Under the pieces are notes generated by a model, which saw nothing but the letters and a program-made list of their open reading frames with translations, was not told where the DNA came from and did not search any database. Of a DNA stretch of 64,000 bases, positions 1 through 10,722 are shown piece after piece; positions within the stretch are counted from its first letter, which is position 1; each line of letters begins with the position of its first letter. This DNA is from Teratosphaeria epicoccoides. Taxonomy: Eukaryota; Ascomycota; Dothideomycetes; Mycosphaerellales; Teratosphaeriaceae. The translations under genes were made by a program, and so were the position numbers. The stretch covers positions 131,374-195,373 of the forward strand of contig JADDMT010000056.1 in NCBI GenBank assembly GCA_021401465.1, given 5' to 3'.

Positions 1-2176
1 CCAAAGGCAGCGAATGCAAATGCATGCCAAGCTCCGAGCAGGAAACGAGGGAGAAGATGTCCAATACGACTCGTCAGATCAAGACGAGCGAGCGCCAAAG
101 CGACGTCAGATCGTGCAGCTCGACCCCGAAAAAGGTGCTCTCACGCGAGCGCTTAGGCAATCGCAAGCAGATAAAGTAGCTCGACAGGCTTTGCGAGCCC
201 AGGATGAGACTGTCAGTCCTTACTTTAACGGAGAACCCAGGCGTTCGAGCAGGCAGTCCAAGCCAGTGAAGCAGCGCCCGCCGAATCCAGAGCCTATCAA
301 GTGGACCGAAGTAAATCAGCCCGAGCCTTGGCCACAGCCAGTCATCTATCCAGCGCAAGGTCTGCGAAGGGTGACCGTCGATTTTGCAGACCTGCAACGC
401 TTGGACGAAGGCGACTTCCTCAATGACAATGTTGTCGGCTTTGCCTTGCGACAGATCGAAGAGAATATGAGTCCTAAATTCAAAGACCAAGTTCATTGGT
501 TCAGCTCTTTCTTCTATACAACACTGTCGACCAAGAACAAGAAGAAAGCCTTCAATTACGATGGCGTCAAGCGCTGGACCAAGAACAAGGATCTTTTGAG
601 CACGCCCTACGTAGTGGTACCTATCTGCCAAGAGTTCCACTGGTATGTCTGTATCATCTGCAATTTGGACAAAATCAGGCGACCGCTAGCCGAGATCAAG
701 TACGGTGCAGAGGAGCAGCTGCCAGTGCAGAAGTCGAGCGCGATTCAAGCGAATGAGGCGAAGGGTGATGAAGATGCAGTGGAGGTCGTATCCGTTGCCC
801 AAGGCGTTGGTCCGGAAGTGGATAGCATCACGGATGGCGTAGAGAAGCAGTCGCTGTCCGACAGAAGTGGCAATAGCTCACTTCAAGCCTCGATGGGGAA
901 TGTGTATGCCTTCAATGATGACGGCAAAGCTGGCAATGCTGAAGACCGCCAAATCAAAGTTTCCACCAAGCCTGCTGCAGCACGCAAAGGCAAGAAGGGA
1001 GCACCAACGCGCACCTATGACCCACATACGCCTTTGATCATCACCCTTGACTCATTGGGCCTCACACACGCCGCCGAGCTCCGGAATTTGAAAGACTACG
1101 TCTGTTGCGAAGCCGAAGCGAAGCGTGGAATCAATGTCGAAAAAGAGGCGCTGCAAGGTCTCACGGCGAAAGGCCTTCCGGAGCAGACCAATTTCTGTGA
1201 CTGTGGCATCTACGTTATTGGCTACATGGAGCAGTTTGCCCAAAATCCAGCGAGTTTTGTGGCGAAGGTGGCTAGCCGGCAGCTTGATCGCGAGGATGAC
1301 TTTGCGAGTTTCGACCCGAATGCGAAAAGGGAGCAAATTCGCAACTCATTGCTGGTACTGCAGAGAGAGCAAGAAGATGAGGTTCAGCACAACATGAGCG
1401 AGAAGGCTTCCAACAGCACCAAAGCGGAGCCTCAGGATGGGGCGGACGCCGGGCAGCAGAAGTCGCCCTCGCCGGAAAACTCTCCCGAGAGGCGACCGCG
1501 TTCAATGGAGGAGCTGCTCGCGGAGGGTCCAAAAGTTACTCATAGCGGGCTGCAACCCATCCAACCAGTTGTTGGACGAGTCAGGAGTTTCAAGCAGTCT
1601 CCATACGAAAAGGCATCTCCATCTCCTCCGCGAAGGATCACGTTACCAGCGACGGGGGATGACGAGCTCGAGATGAGTGTTCCCAGATCCTTGCCTCAGT
1701 CGGATGCATCATCAAGACCCACATTATCCGCTGGCAAGCCACCCGCAAAGAGGGTTGGACCGTTCGAAGAAGAGGATTTGGAGGAAGATGGTATGCTTGA
1801 TCCCGGGCGCGATGTGACCAGCCATGGTCTGAACTCGAGCCGGACCCGATCCACAGCGCCAGTCGGGGGTGAGCCTCTGCTTAATGGGCTGGAGGCAATG
1901 AACAACGCTGGGAAATTGACTTGGAGAGAGGGACATGCTGCCGAAGGCGACAGCAGAACTTCTAGCAAGGGCGTGTCTGTGGGACCTGTGACTCCTGCGC
2001 AACGGCCACAGGCCGGGAAGAGAGACAGCGAGCCGTCCGTCATTATGATTGATGACAGCCAAGAAGGTATTACAGTCGGGCGCGCTGAGATCGCTGACTC
2101 GCAAGATCAGAAGCCCGAACGTGTGTCAACTCCACAGACCAACGGAAAGAGGAGGCATATCAAGTTCGACGACTAG
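1..2176 (+). CDS. Ulp2/SENP6-7-type SUMO protease, 5' end cut by window edge
   Basis: C48-family cysteine protease that would remove SUMO or SUMO chains in the nucleus. Counting from the first in-window ATG (base 14), the catalytic domain spans roughly residues 115-420. The triad is visible: His209 in EFHWYV, Asp346 in TLDSLG and Cys397 in FCDCGIYV. About 120 poorly conserved residues separate the His block from the Asp block; such an insertion is typical of the Ulp2/SENP6-7 branch rather than Ulp1. The remaining C-terminal ~300 residues are Ser/Pro/Glu-rich and look disordered. A hydrophobic-acidic motif, VIMIDDS, near residue 678 is a plausible SUMO-interacting motif. The frame stays open to the left edge, so the true start probably lies outside the window. 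No introns are evident. Confidence 0.85.
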   Translation, partial: QRQRMQMHAKLRAGNEGEDVQYDSSDQDERAPKRRQIVQLDPEKGALTRALRQSQADKVARQALRAQDETVSPYFNGEPRRSSRQSKPVKQRPPNPEPIKWTEVNQPEPWPQPVIYPAQGLRRVTVDFADLQRLDEGDFLNDNVVGFALRQIEENMSPKFKDQVHWFSSFFYTTLSTKNKKKAFNYDGVKRWTKNKDLLSTPYVVVPICQEFHWYVCIICNLDKIRRPLAEIKYGAEEQLPVQKSSAIQANEAKGDEDAVEVVSVAQGVGPEVDSITDGVEKQSLSDRSGNSSLQASMGNVYAFNDDGKAGNAEDRQIKVSTKPAAARKGKKGAPTRTYDPHTPLIITLDSLGLTHAAELRNLKDYVCCEAEAKRGINVEKEALQGLTAKGLPEQTNFCDCGIYVIGYMEQFAQNPASFVAKVASRQLDREDDFASFDPNAKREQIRNSLLVLQREQEDEVQHNMSEKASNSTKAEPQDGADAGQQKSPSPENSPERRPRSMEELLAEGPKVTHSGLQPIQPVVGRVRSFKQSPYEKASPSPPRRITLPATGDDELEMSVPRSLPQSDASSRPTLSAGKPPAKRVGPFEEEDLEEDGMLDPGRDVTSHGLNSSRTRSTAPVGGEPLLNGLEAMNNAGKLTWREGHAAEGDSRTSSKGVSVGPVTPAQRPQAGKRDSEPSVIMIDDSQEGITVGRAEIADSQDQKPERVSTPQTNGKRRHIKFDD

Positions 2177-2553
2177 AAAGCATCTAGCTTTATGTTCGCT
2201 GCTCTATCGTGCAATTGCAAAAGCGCATGAGGCCCGTACAGATAATGTGAATCATACATGTGTATAGCTTACGGCTGGCTGAAGCCAATATTGGAAGATG
2301 AACCAATGATGATATCTGCTCCATACCTCAATGATCAGCACGTGAGCTCTTTCCGTTGTCTATATTGAAGCCGCGGCAAGCGAAGCTCGGCGAATGTGGA
2401 GCGAATGCCGACCGACTTTGTGACAGCTAAGCACACTAACACGACATGCACTAGGTCTCGACAACAAGCTCATTCAGCCCAGCGCATTAGGCTCCGAAGC
2501 CCTACATCGCACTTTGCCTCCTACTTCGTGGCCACCTCCAGCACAGGGCAACC
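2177..2553. other. intergenic, Ulp2-like to ubc7
   Basis: No coding signal seen. It holds the 3' end of the protease gene and the promoter/leader of ubc7; one CACGTG lies near 2340. Nothing else is supported. Confidence 0.5.
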
Positions 2554-3122
2554 ATGAATTCCGTCGCCTCGAAGCGGCTCTTCCAAGAGTACAAACACCT
2601 GACCACCGACCCGCCTGATGGCATCACGGCAGGCCCAGTCAACGAAGACGACCTCTTCGTCTGGGAAGCCATGATCCAGGGCCCCGACGGCACTCCCTAC
2701 GAAGGCGGCGTGTTTCCCGCCGAGCTGAAATTCCCGAAAGACTATCCACTCATGCCGCCGACGATGAAGTTCTTGTGTGAAATTTGGCATCCTAATGGTA
2801 TGTCGCGTCCCTCGACCAGATCAAAAGCTGCAAAGTCGTAAGTGAGGTTGGTGCTGATGTGACTACAGTGTACCCAAACGGCGTAGTCTGCATATCTATC
2901 CTTCATCCTCCCGGCGACGACCCGAATCATTATGAGAGTGCGAGTGAGCGGTGGAGTCCGATTCAGAGCGTGGAGAAGATTTTGATTAGTGTGATGAGTA
3001 TGATTGCGGAGCCGAATGATGAGAGTCCGGCGAATGTGGATGCGGCGAGGATGTGGAGGGAGCGGAGGAAGGAGTTTGAGGAGAGGGTGAGGAGAGATGT
3101 CAGGAGGAGTTTGGGGTTGTGA
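2554..3122 (+). CDS. ubc7: Ubiquitin-conjugating enzyme E2, Ubc7 (UBE2G) class
   Basis: E2 enzyme that accepts ubiquitin from E1 and, in the known family, works with ER-associated degradation ligases. Two exons: 2554-2797 and 2869-3122, with an intron 2798-2868 (GTATGT...CTACAG). The spliced product is 165 residues, the usual Ubc7 length. The HPN motif is interrupted by the intron and continues as VYPNGVVCISILHPPG; Cys89 is the active-site cysteine, the same number as in yeast Ubc7. The acidic loop after it (HPPGDDPNHYESASERW) marks the Ubc7/Cdc34 class rather than the Ubc4/5 class. The start ATG gives a normal N-terminal helix (SVASKRLFQEYKHL). The fold appears complete. Confidence 0.95.
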
Positions 3123-4687
3123 TTGCACTGGTCTGGAAAGGGATGAGCGAGGTGTTTTGGCGTTCTGGCTGGTTGTGGGTCGGAGTGAGTGCCTTGTGGG
3201 AGTGGGTGGATATGATGGGAGGACATGAGGAGGTGGGTTCATGCGAGATTGAGCCTTGTGGACAGTGACGGGCGATGTCCAGCAATCTGATCTATGGCTT
3301 CTGTATCACGGACTCGCGGAGATCGTTACAGCCAGCGCGGTTGCAGATCTGACTCTGAACTGTTGCGCTTCGCTGGTCATTGTGACCAGCGCTCATTGTG
3401 TGAAAGCATCGCATAAGAGAACGTAGTGACTGACGGAACAATCGCAAATTTCACTACGAGACGGCTCATTGTCGAGGCTTTGCTGGGATATGCAGAAATC
3501 GATGACGGGAGACCCAACGCTGCATTTGATGTTGTTAGGAGGTGGAGGAGGAGGGACATGTAGAGAGGGCGGACTTGGAGAAGGCGTCGTGCCTGTGAGC
3601 CCACCAGTTCCAGCACCTAGGTGTTTTCTGATGCTTTGCGTGAAATCGCTGTCCCACGATGGTCGATGCCGTCTCACGAGAAGGCGACGATTGCAAGTGA
3701 GTCGTCGGAGGACGGTGTGTCTCATGCAGCCTCGATCACTCCACGTGCATCGCGATCGCCACGTGAATCTGTAACGGTCTTGGGTACATGTGTCAACAAT
3801 GTCGGCACGGGCTCGGCGCGGGCGGGGGGCGCGACCCAAAAGTTGTTCGACTCCATGAAAATCCTGACGTCTCGTGCGTCCCACGCGCTCTGGTCAAGGC
3901 GATACCTCGACGGATCAGAACTTTACACTACTGAGCCCAGAACTTCCCACACAGTGGCCACACGAGCACTTGCCTCATCCGCACCGCTTTGGAGCGGGCA
4001 GCCGCTTGTCACTGCAAAACTTGAAGCTGGCGGAAACACCCACCACCACCAACAACAACAACAACAACAACAACAACAACGACAACAACGTATTGACAAG
4101 ACCCGCTCTTGGTTAAGGAGAGCCAGTCTTGCTATTTTGCAATCCCGATTCATCCACGTGGTCACCCCATGAGTCGAGAGGACCTCCTGCGTTTGTTCTG
4201 CAAGCCCAAGAAGTACGCAAATATCGAGTCGTGCGTAATCAGGAACAGTTACTGACATTTCTTCGCTCAGGCCTAGATAACACGACTTACATCCGCACCT
4301 GAGATACACAGCACATCGAAAATTCCCGACGTTACCTACCTACCCGATACGTCTACGTCACCCGATACTTAACGTAGGTATCGGAGACCGCAATTCAGAG
4401 ACTGCGCACAGCCGGCACCATTCCGCGCCGCAAGAGCTCTTTTATTCCCCTTTCAGCTCGGCCTCCATAACGTCCATTGCGGTCATTGAATCGCACCTCG
4501 ATAAGCGAATTGTTGCTGGCGTAAGCCAGCCTCCAGAACAGAAGAGGAGCCGTGGGCCTACTCTTCTCAAGCGGACGTAGCGGTCTGTCTTGGGCAAGCA
4601 GTCAGTGCTTCACTAGCCTGCCAGAATCTCGAGGAAAGAGTCAAGCCGTTGGCGTGTCGGTCACCACCAGGTAACAGCAGCTCGGAG
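3123..4687. other. intergenic, 3' of ubc7 and long 5' region of the AdoMetDC gene
   Basis: About 1.5 kb without a supported gene; open frames here lack recognisable domains or coding texture. It holds a CAC/CAA microsatellite. A 28-codon ATG frame at 4169-4255 could be an upstream ORF if the AdoMetDC transcript starts early, but no transcription start can be seen. Closer to the gene (about 4320-4385) there are short ACGT/TACC-rich direct repeats of unknown meaning. Confidence 0.4.
4038..4089. repeat. CAC/CAA trinucleotide microsatellite
   Basis: Four CAC units run into about ten CAA units, with one GAC interruption near the end. It is a simple sequence repeat in a noncoding stretch. Confidence 0.9.
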
Positions 4688-6253
4688 ATGACGGGTATCA
4701 GCATCCCTTCACATTACACCAATTCACCGTCATCGTTAGTCGGTACGCCGCATTTGACGATCAACAAAGACATCACTGCTCTGGACCTTGACAGCAGCTC
4801 GGCTTTCGAAGGCCCAGAGAAATTGCTGGAAGTATGGCTGTGTCCATCGGAAAAGGCGTTGCCAGCGTCTGCCAACCCGCTCGGCTTGAAGGCCGTGCCC
4901 CAGGACACGTGGAAGGAAATGCTTGATCTTGTCCATTGCAAAGTCTTGTCCGTCGTGGAATCACGCAACGTGGACGCCTACCTGCTTTCGGAGTCGAGCA
5001 TGTTTGTCTTCCCGCACAAGCTTGTGCTGAAGACGTGCGGCACGACGACTTTGCTTTGCGGTTTGCCGCGCTTGCTCGAGATTGCGGCTTTGGAAGGCGG
5101 CTTCCCTCACGTCAAGGCGGATCTACCAGAGGGTATTGGCGCGGCCGCTACACCGTACCGTATCTTCTACAGCCGCAAGAATTTCTTGTACCCGGACCAG
5201 CAGCAAGGTCCACACCGCAGCTGGCGCGATGAGGTGCGTTACCTGGACAAGATGTTCCTGGGAGGAAGCGCATACATGATTGGCAAGATGAATGGAGAGC
5301 ACTGGTATCTGTATATCACTGGACCGGGCACTCAAATTACGCCTCCCTCTACTCCTGTCGAGTCGAAGCTTCAGCACTTACCACTGCCCAATGGTAATGT
5401 GGACGGCGAGGTTGACACGGGCGATGAGACGCTTGAGATCTTGATGACCGATTTGGAGGAGACCAATGCGCGTCAGTTCTACCTGGACGACGCCAGCGAT
5501 ATCGCCAAGGACAATGCGCGTCGCGCTCATGAGGCTCGCAAGCATGCTATCGAGCACCTTGGCGTCATACCAGAGCGCAACGAGTCGGACCCTAGTATCT
5601 CCGGTAACACGCTTGTAGACGGCCAAAAGGATGACGATGGGACTTTCGACGTCTTTGCCCAAACATCCGCCGACCACTCTGGCTTCAACTCCGACGATGA
5701 CGACACTCTCAGCTTCTCCCAGGAATTGAGCACTGAAGGCCACACCCTCGGCACGGTCGTGACAGAAGCCTGCGGGCTCGCAGATGTCTATCCGGTGTCC
5801 AAATACCCGGATGCGCGCATTGACTCCTACCTCTTCACGCCCTGCGGCTACTCGGCCAACGGCGTTGTCCCCATGCCTGGAGACGCCGAGAGCACACACT
5901 ACTGGACCGTCCATGTCACCCCTGAACCACAATGCTCCTACGCCTCGTTTGAGACAAATGTTCCAACTCGCGCCAGCGGCCGCGATACTGTCGACATCGT
6001 GCAGCAGGTTGTCGGTATCTTCAAGCCAGGTCGCTTTTCGGTCACGCTCTTTGAAGCTGCGAAGGACGACGATGACAAGACGATGGCGAGGAAGGACAAG
6101 CGCATGGATCATGTGAAGGGCTACCGTCGCGTGGACCGGATTGTGCATGATTTGGAGGGGTATGAACTTGTGTTTCGGTACTTTGAGAGGGAGGATTGGA
6201 AGGGTGGCGCGGCTCCGCGATTGGGCGAGCGAATTACTATGTTGAGTGACTGA
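4688..6253 (+). CDS. spe2: S-adenosylmethionine decarboxylase proenzyme
   Basis: Pyruvoyl enzyme that makes decarboxylated AdoMet, the aminopropyl donor for spermidine and spermine. The self-processing site is clear: LLSESSMFV, with cleavage between Glu102 and Ser103, so Ser103 becomes the pyruvoyl group. The KTCGTTTLL block with catalytic Cys117 follows, then the substrate-binding region around FYSRKNFLYPDQQ. The N-terminal strand with FEGPEKLLEVW is also typical. I start at ATG 4688; an in-frame TTG upstream adds 13 codons but is not a likely start. At 521 residues it is longer than the human enzyme because of an acidic, Asp/Ser-rich insert around residues 220-360, usual in filamentous fungi. 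No intron is needed. The gene converges on the P450 gene. Confidence 0.95.
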   Translation: MTGISIPSHYTNSPSSLVGTPHLTINKDITALDLDSSSAFEGPEKLLEVWLCPSEKALPASANPLGLKAVPQDTWKEMLDLVHCKVLSVVESRNVDAYLLSESSMFVFPHKLVLKTCGTTTLLCGLPRLLEIAALEGGFPHVKADLPEGIGAAATPYRIFYSRKNFLYPDQQQGPHRSWRDEVRYLDKMFLGGSAYMIGKMNGEHWYLYITGPGTQITPPSTPVESKLQHLPLPNGNVDGEVDTGDETLEILMTDLEETNARQFYLDDASDIAKDNARRAHEARKHAIEHLGVIPERNESDPSISGNTLVDGQKDDDGTFDVFAQTSADHSGFNSDDDDTLSFSQELSTEGHTLGTVVTEACGLADVYPVSKYPDARIDSYLFTPCGYSANGVVPMPGDAESTHYWTVHVTPEPQCSYASFETNVPTRASGRDTVDIVQQVVGIFKPGRFSVTLFEAAKDDDDKTMARKDKRMDHVKGYRRVDRIVHDLEGYELVFRYFEREDWKGGAAPRLGERITMLSD

Positions 6254-6560
6254 GCGTCTGGGCTCACATTTGCTTTTACCACCGAAACGCGGAGAGAAGA
6301 ATCTTGGGAGCGGTGAATCTTCCATAGTATCTCTTACAGCGCTGCTTGAATGAGTTTTGCGTGTTGTGGCGGTAATACGGAGTATGTGCCGGAGCTTCTT
6401 GAACATTTGTTGGCAAGCGTCTAGAAAATTGCACTGCTATACTATGCATCTGTCCCTTTGTTGCGCGCATGACAACACAACCTGCAACTTTTCCGACGCC
6501 AGCGCATGCTCGGCCCGCGAAGAGGTGCGAGAGCGCACAGTAGTCCGCGCGCCAGTGAAC
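6254..6560. other. convergent intergenic spacer
   Basis: 3' flanks of the AdoMetDC gene and the P450 gene. No gene or repeat seen; presumably holds both polyadenylation regions. Confidence 0.4.
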
Positions 6561-8199
6561 TCAATGCGCAGCATTGCTATACTTCAAGTACACAACTTCA
6601 TCCGGCTTATGGGCGGTGTACTGGTTCCGGTTCGCCGGAGGCACCCTATTCGTCTCCCTCCCGCTCGCGTCGAGGAGCTTGATCTCGTCAAAATACGCGA
6701 GAAAGAAAGCCACAATCATATTGTTCTCAAGCTTCGCGAAGCGCATCCCGAGACAAGGGTGGCGTCCGAGACCCCAGCCCATCCAGCCGTATTCCTGTCG
6801 CTTGTCCTCCTCCCTGCCCGGCAGGTACCGCGCGGGGTCCCATTCGTCTGGGTTGTCGTAGATCTCGGGGTTATAATGGATCTCGCCCGCGGCGAAGACG
6901 GCGAAGGCTCCAGGCGGAATCACTTCGCCCGACTTCCCGATCGGGACGTCTTGGTTGGAGATGTTGCGGCGGAATGCCGTGCCGTTCATTTGCAGGCGCA
7001 TGGAGTCTTTGAGACAGATATCTGTGATTGGGAACTCGGATTCCCAGGCTTCGATGGGTACGTCCATGAGTCGCTCCTTTAGTGGCCGGGACTTGTCCGG
7101 CACGTGCCGGTCAGCTACGGCGTTGATCTCGTCGCGGACTTTTTGCAGCCAGATGGGGTTGCTGGCGAGGTAGCAGAGGATGAAAGCGGCGTTGATGCCG
7201 CTGTTCAGTTGGCCGGCGAAGAGGGCACCGAGGACGAAGGTGATGATGTCTTTGATGTTGTCGCCTTGGTCGATGAGGTATTGCAGCGCGTCTTCTTCGC
7301 GGCGGCCCTCGGACCTCCGGGCTTCGATGATGCGTTTGAAAATCATATAGAGTTGGCCGCCGGCGTAGTAGCGTTTGAATTTCGAGGGGAGTGCGAGCCA
7401 GGGGTACATGATGTAGAACGGAGTCGCGGTGCCATCGACGGATTCGTAGAGCTCGAGACATTTGGCTAGGCGGGCCGGGTCGTCGGCGATCTCGTTGCAG
7501 GCGACTGTGCGCATGGTGAAGAGGAATACCATGCGGTAAATTGTGTCGAAGGGGTTAGTGGTAGAGGTTTCGGCGAGCTGGTCGCAGACTTTGCGGGCGT
7601 CTTTGAGGAGTTTGGGCAGGCCTCGCTTAAGCTGGTTGCCTTTCATCATGTTGCTCAGGCGCTTTTGGAAGTAGGAGCTGAAGTGGGCGCTGTCTTGGTC
7701 GGAGGATTCGGGCTCGACGGTGGGTGCGCCGCCGAGGAGAGGGCCGTAGCCTTCCGAAAAGCCCAGGGCTTTGCTGTCGAAGAAGACCTTTCGTGATTCT
7801 CTGCCTGTCAGGCCGATGATCTGCAAGAGGATAGACATTAGTGTGTGTGAAGATTTGGTGAGTCTTTGTGGCTCGTTGTTGCCTACTTGGTATTGTCCAG
7901 CATGGAAGCTGAAGCTGTATGCCGTGTGTGGTCAGCACGTGCCTCGTTTTCAGCGGAAGTAGTTGAATAGCAGCTCACTTTCCTGTGCTCGAATGAGCCG
8001 CCTGCCTCTGGAAGAAGTCCCATCGTTCGGTGAAGAATGCAATTGATCCAACGATAGGCCAGCTTTCTGTGACCAGTTTTGGAGCACGTTGGGGAAAGCT
8101 TGGCGGCTTGAAGAAGTATGAGTAAATGCCGGCAAACGCAGCAGCACTGGCAGCCAGCACGACCAGTGTGAACTTCTCAAGTTCCAGTACCCCAGCCAT
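6561..8199 (-). CDS. Cytochrome P450 monooxygenase (family not assigned)
   Basis: Three exons on the minus strand: 8199-7979, 7914-7887 (28 nt) and 7820-6561, with GT-AG introns of 64 and 66 nt; spliced length is 502 residues. The N-terminus has a membrane anchor (about residues 10-30) followed by a proline-rich hinge (KPPSFPQRAP), indicating an ER protein. The haem-binding loop is GWGLGRHPCLGMRF, whose Cys is the thiolate ligand. The K-helix motif is the degenerate KDSMRL and the PERF-like region is DPARYLPG. The I-helix reads LFAGQLNSGINAAF: where many P450s have Thr for oxygen activation this protein has Asn/Ser, so the chemistry may differ. It broadly resembles CYP51-related P450s of secondary metabolism, but no metabolic cluster surrounds it. 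Substrate unknown. Confidence 0.88.
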
Positions 8200-8769
8200 G
8201 TTTACCGTTATGATTACGGTGGACTGTCTCTGGGCGTGCTGCTATCTATAGGTCCCGGTGGAAATCAGTTGTGCCGATGGGAATATATCAAGCAGGGCGG
8301 AACGACGGCGGCGAGTGAAGATGAGGATACGGCTGCATCGTGCCCGTCTGATGTCCCTGTCTCGGACGGAAGCAAGTGTAGCCGGCGCAGGCGGTAGCAG
8401 GATGTCCCAGTAGTATCTCGAAGGCAACGGTCGAGGGTGCACTCAAGCTTTGCCGTTTCAAATCTTAATAAGCAGGTCTCCGCGAATTCTTGCCCCGAAA
8501 TCCACCCGTCTGCAGCGTTGTGTTGTTCGTCGCCAAGCAGCACATATTGACGATGTTGTTGTTGTTGTGTGGGTGTCAGGCTCCTCAACGGCCACATTCG
8601 ATCTCAGCATGGCAAGCAACTTGAGTAGCAGAATCTTCGTCATGACATCACCACGTCTTGCACGGGCCATCCCGGGTAGCATCGGCCCGAACACGCCAAG
8701 CCCAATCATTGCTCGAGTCTCAGAATACTTCATTGTGTTCCATTTGTTCCGTCCTACATGAAGACATCT
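8200..8769. other. intergenic between two minus-strand genes
   Basis: 5' flank of the P450 gene and 3' flank of the Bcs1-like gene. Overlapping open frames of about 90-110 codons exist on both strands, but none has a recognisable domain. Confidence 0.4.
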
Positions 8770-10722
8770 CTACAAATCAGAGGCTTTCGTACCCTCCTTT
8801 GCGTCGTCTCCATCCACTTCCTCATGACCTTCTCGGGCTCTTCGCTCCTGCTCCTTCTCCGCCAACGTGTCTGCGACCCAGGCTTCGACCTTGGCCACAG
8901 CTGTTCTAGGGTTCTTCTTATATCGCATTAGCAGGTTCTGCACCTCCGCTGGCGTGAATGTGTCGTCCGGAACACGCGCAGCGAAGTCTTTTGCGAGACC
9001 CTCCAGCTCAATACGAGAGACCACGACCGCAACATCTTCAAAGTCGGCATGCTTCACGTTGCTATGCTCAACCAGAGCTTTTCCTGAACCAGGTAAAAGA
9101 TTCTTTGCACTGCCATTAGCAGCACACGCTCGACTTGACTCGCTCGATCTTGGCATCGACATCTCGCTTGCAGCATACATCCTGACGAAGAGCTCACAAA
9201 TTTGTTGCTTCTGCGCAAGCCTGAATTCCACCTTGCGGTCCACACGACCTGGCCTGATCAGAGCTGCGTCAAGCTTCTCGGGGTAGTTCGTGGTTAAGAT
9301 CAAGACACGACCCTCGTGTGTTGCGACACCGTCTATGGCATTCAGAAGGCCTGATAGAGATATGCCGGTACCTGGCTGGCGTTTTGGGTTTTCGTTCGGA
9401 TCGTTGCCGCCGCGATTGCCCTTCGCACCGTTCAGTGACTTCAACTCCTTCGCGAGATCCTTCAGAGTGAAATCATCATCTTTCTTCGCCTTATTACTGT
9501 CCTCTTTCTTCGCGTCAATTTTTTGCTCTGTGTTCGTACCGTCGACCTTGTCACTGTCGTCTTGTCGTCTGTTCTTCTTCTTACGCTTCTGTTCGTCGCT
9601 ACTCTTGTCTTCGCTCGCGCCATCCCGGATCAAGCCTGCAGCGTCTACATCCTCGAGGAGGACGATGCATCGACGCGGCAGTCCATTGAATAGCTGCATC
9701 AGATCGCCTTCGGTGAGTGTGGGTTCCTGCAATGAGATAGCATATATCTCGAGTCCAAAAACGCCGGACAGAGCAAAAACTAAGCTGGTCTTGCCGGTGC
9801 CAGGAGGACCGTGGAACAGGTAGCCGCGCCTGTACGGGATACCTCTCGTCGCATACCACCGCGGCGATAGCGGATGCAAGTACTCGTTCATATCCTTGAT
9901 GATCATGGACTTCTGCTCTGCATCCAGGATGACTGTATCCATGGGCCTGCTCGGCCTGCTGGTGGTCTTGCTCCATGTGCCGCCAAATCTGGCTCTATCC
10001 TTCGGAGTCGGATGGCGAATGACCGTCGTCCCGCTAAGTCTCGCCAATGACCATATCCTCACGGTCTTCAAGAGTTCTTTGATTGGATTGATGCTACGAC
10101 CTATACAGTCGAGTTGAATGATATCGTCGTCCTCATTGTTCCAGCTCAAGCTGATTCTCTGCCCTTCACTTGCTTTCCTGGACCTACGAAACCAGAAGAT
10201 ATGGCCACCATGCCAGACCCACTGCCGCCCGTAATACGGTTCAAACCGCGGAGGCGTGCGGGCGCTCCATTTGGCAAAGTTGAACATACCGTCGTCATCA
10301 AGTGCATCCTCGGAAGCCTCATTGTATGCATCATCAGCTTTCGACCCCCGCGGAGTCTTGGCCCGCATTTTTCGATTCCGAGACGTGGATTCTTGATGGG
10401 CTGCGAGCCAGGCCATTACCATATCGAAGAGATCGTCGTGCTCGTCGATGTAGACAGAAGACATGAATGTATTTTCGAAAAGTCCGCACAGATACTGCCA
10501 CGCATACTGTCCAGCTTTCGAGACAGCTACCAGAAGGACGCCGACCGTCACAAACAACGAAATATCGATCCCTAGGTACGCGGAAACATAGCGTGAGATC
10601 ACACTGTATCCCGGTATCAACGCTTCAAGGATATTTGGTGGCAGGTCGGTGAGCTCTGGAAGTTCGGTGCCATTTGTGCCCACGCCGGGCGGCAGGGCCT
10701 GAGAAATCTTACGGAAGTCCAT
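8770..10722 (-). CDS. Bcs1-type AAA+ ATPase
   Basis: About 650 residues, no intron. An N-terminal Bcs1-specific region contains one transmembrane segment (around residues 45-70, YLGIDISLFVTVGVLL). The AAA module follows: Walker A GPPGTGKTSLVFAL, Walker B CIVLLEDVDA, and a second region of homology NYPEKLDAALIRPGRVDRKVEF. Between Walker B and the second region of homology lies a ~100-residue Lys/Asp-rich insertion, common in the expanded fungal Bcs1-like family and absent from true mitochondrial Bcs1. True Bcs1 translocates the Rieske protein into complex III; this divergent paralogue may have another client. An in-frame GTG 23 codons upstream was not used; ATG 10722 begins MDFRKISQ. Confidence 0.88.
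   Translation of the reverse strand: MDFRKISQALPPGVGTNGTELPELTDLPPNILEALIPGYSVISRYVSAYLGIDISLFVTVGVLLVAVSKAGQYAWQYLCGLFENTFMSSVYIDEHDDLFDMVMAWLAAHQESTSRNRKMRAKTPRGSKADDAYNEASEDALDDDGMFNFAKWSARTPPRFEPYYGRQWVWHGGHIFWFRRSRKASEGQRISLSWNNEDDDIIQLDCIGRSINPIKELLKTVRIWSLARLSGTTVIRHPTPKDRARFGGTWSKTTSRPSRPMDTVILDAEQKSMIIKDMNEYLHPLSPRWYATRGIPYRRGYLFHGPPGTGKTSLVFALSGVFGLEIYAISLQEPTLTEGDLMQLFNGLPRRCIVLLEDVDAAGLIRDGASEDKSSDEQKRKKKNRRQDDSDKVDGTNTEQKIDAKKEDSNKAKKDDDFTLKDLAKELKSLNGAKGNRGGNDPNENPKRQPGTGISLSGLLNAIDGVATHEGRVLILTTNYPEKLDAALIRPGRVDRKVEFRLAQKQQICELFVRMYAASEMSMPRSSESSRACAANGSAKNLLPGSGKALVEHSNVKHADFEDVAVVVSRIELEGLAKDFAARVPDDTFTPAEVQNLLMRYKKNPRTAVAKVEAWVADTLAEKEQERRAREGHEEVDGDDAKEGTKASDL

Noticed and set aside
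6357..7082. Plus-strand 241-codon frame over the P450 gene
   Set aside because: It lies antisense to well-conserved P450 exons and is a shadow frame.
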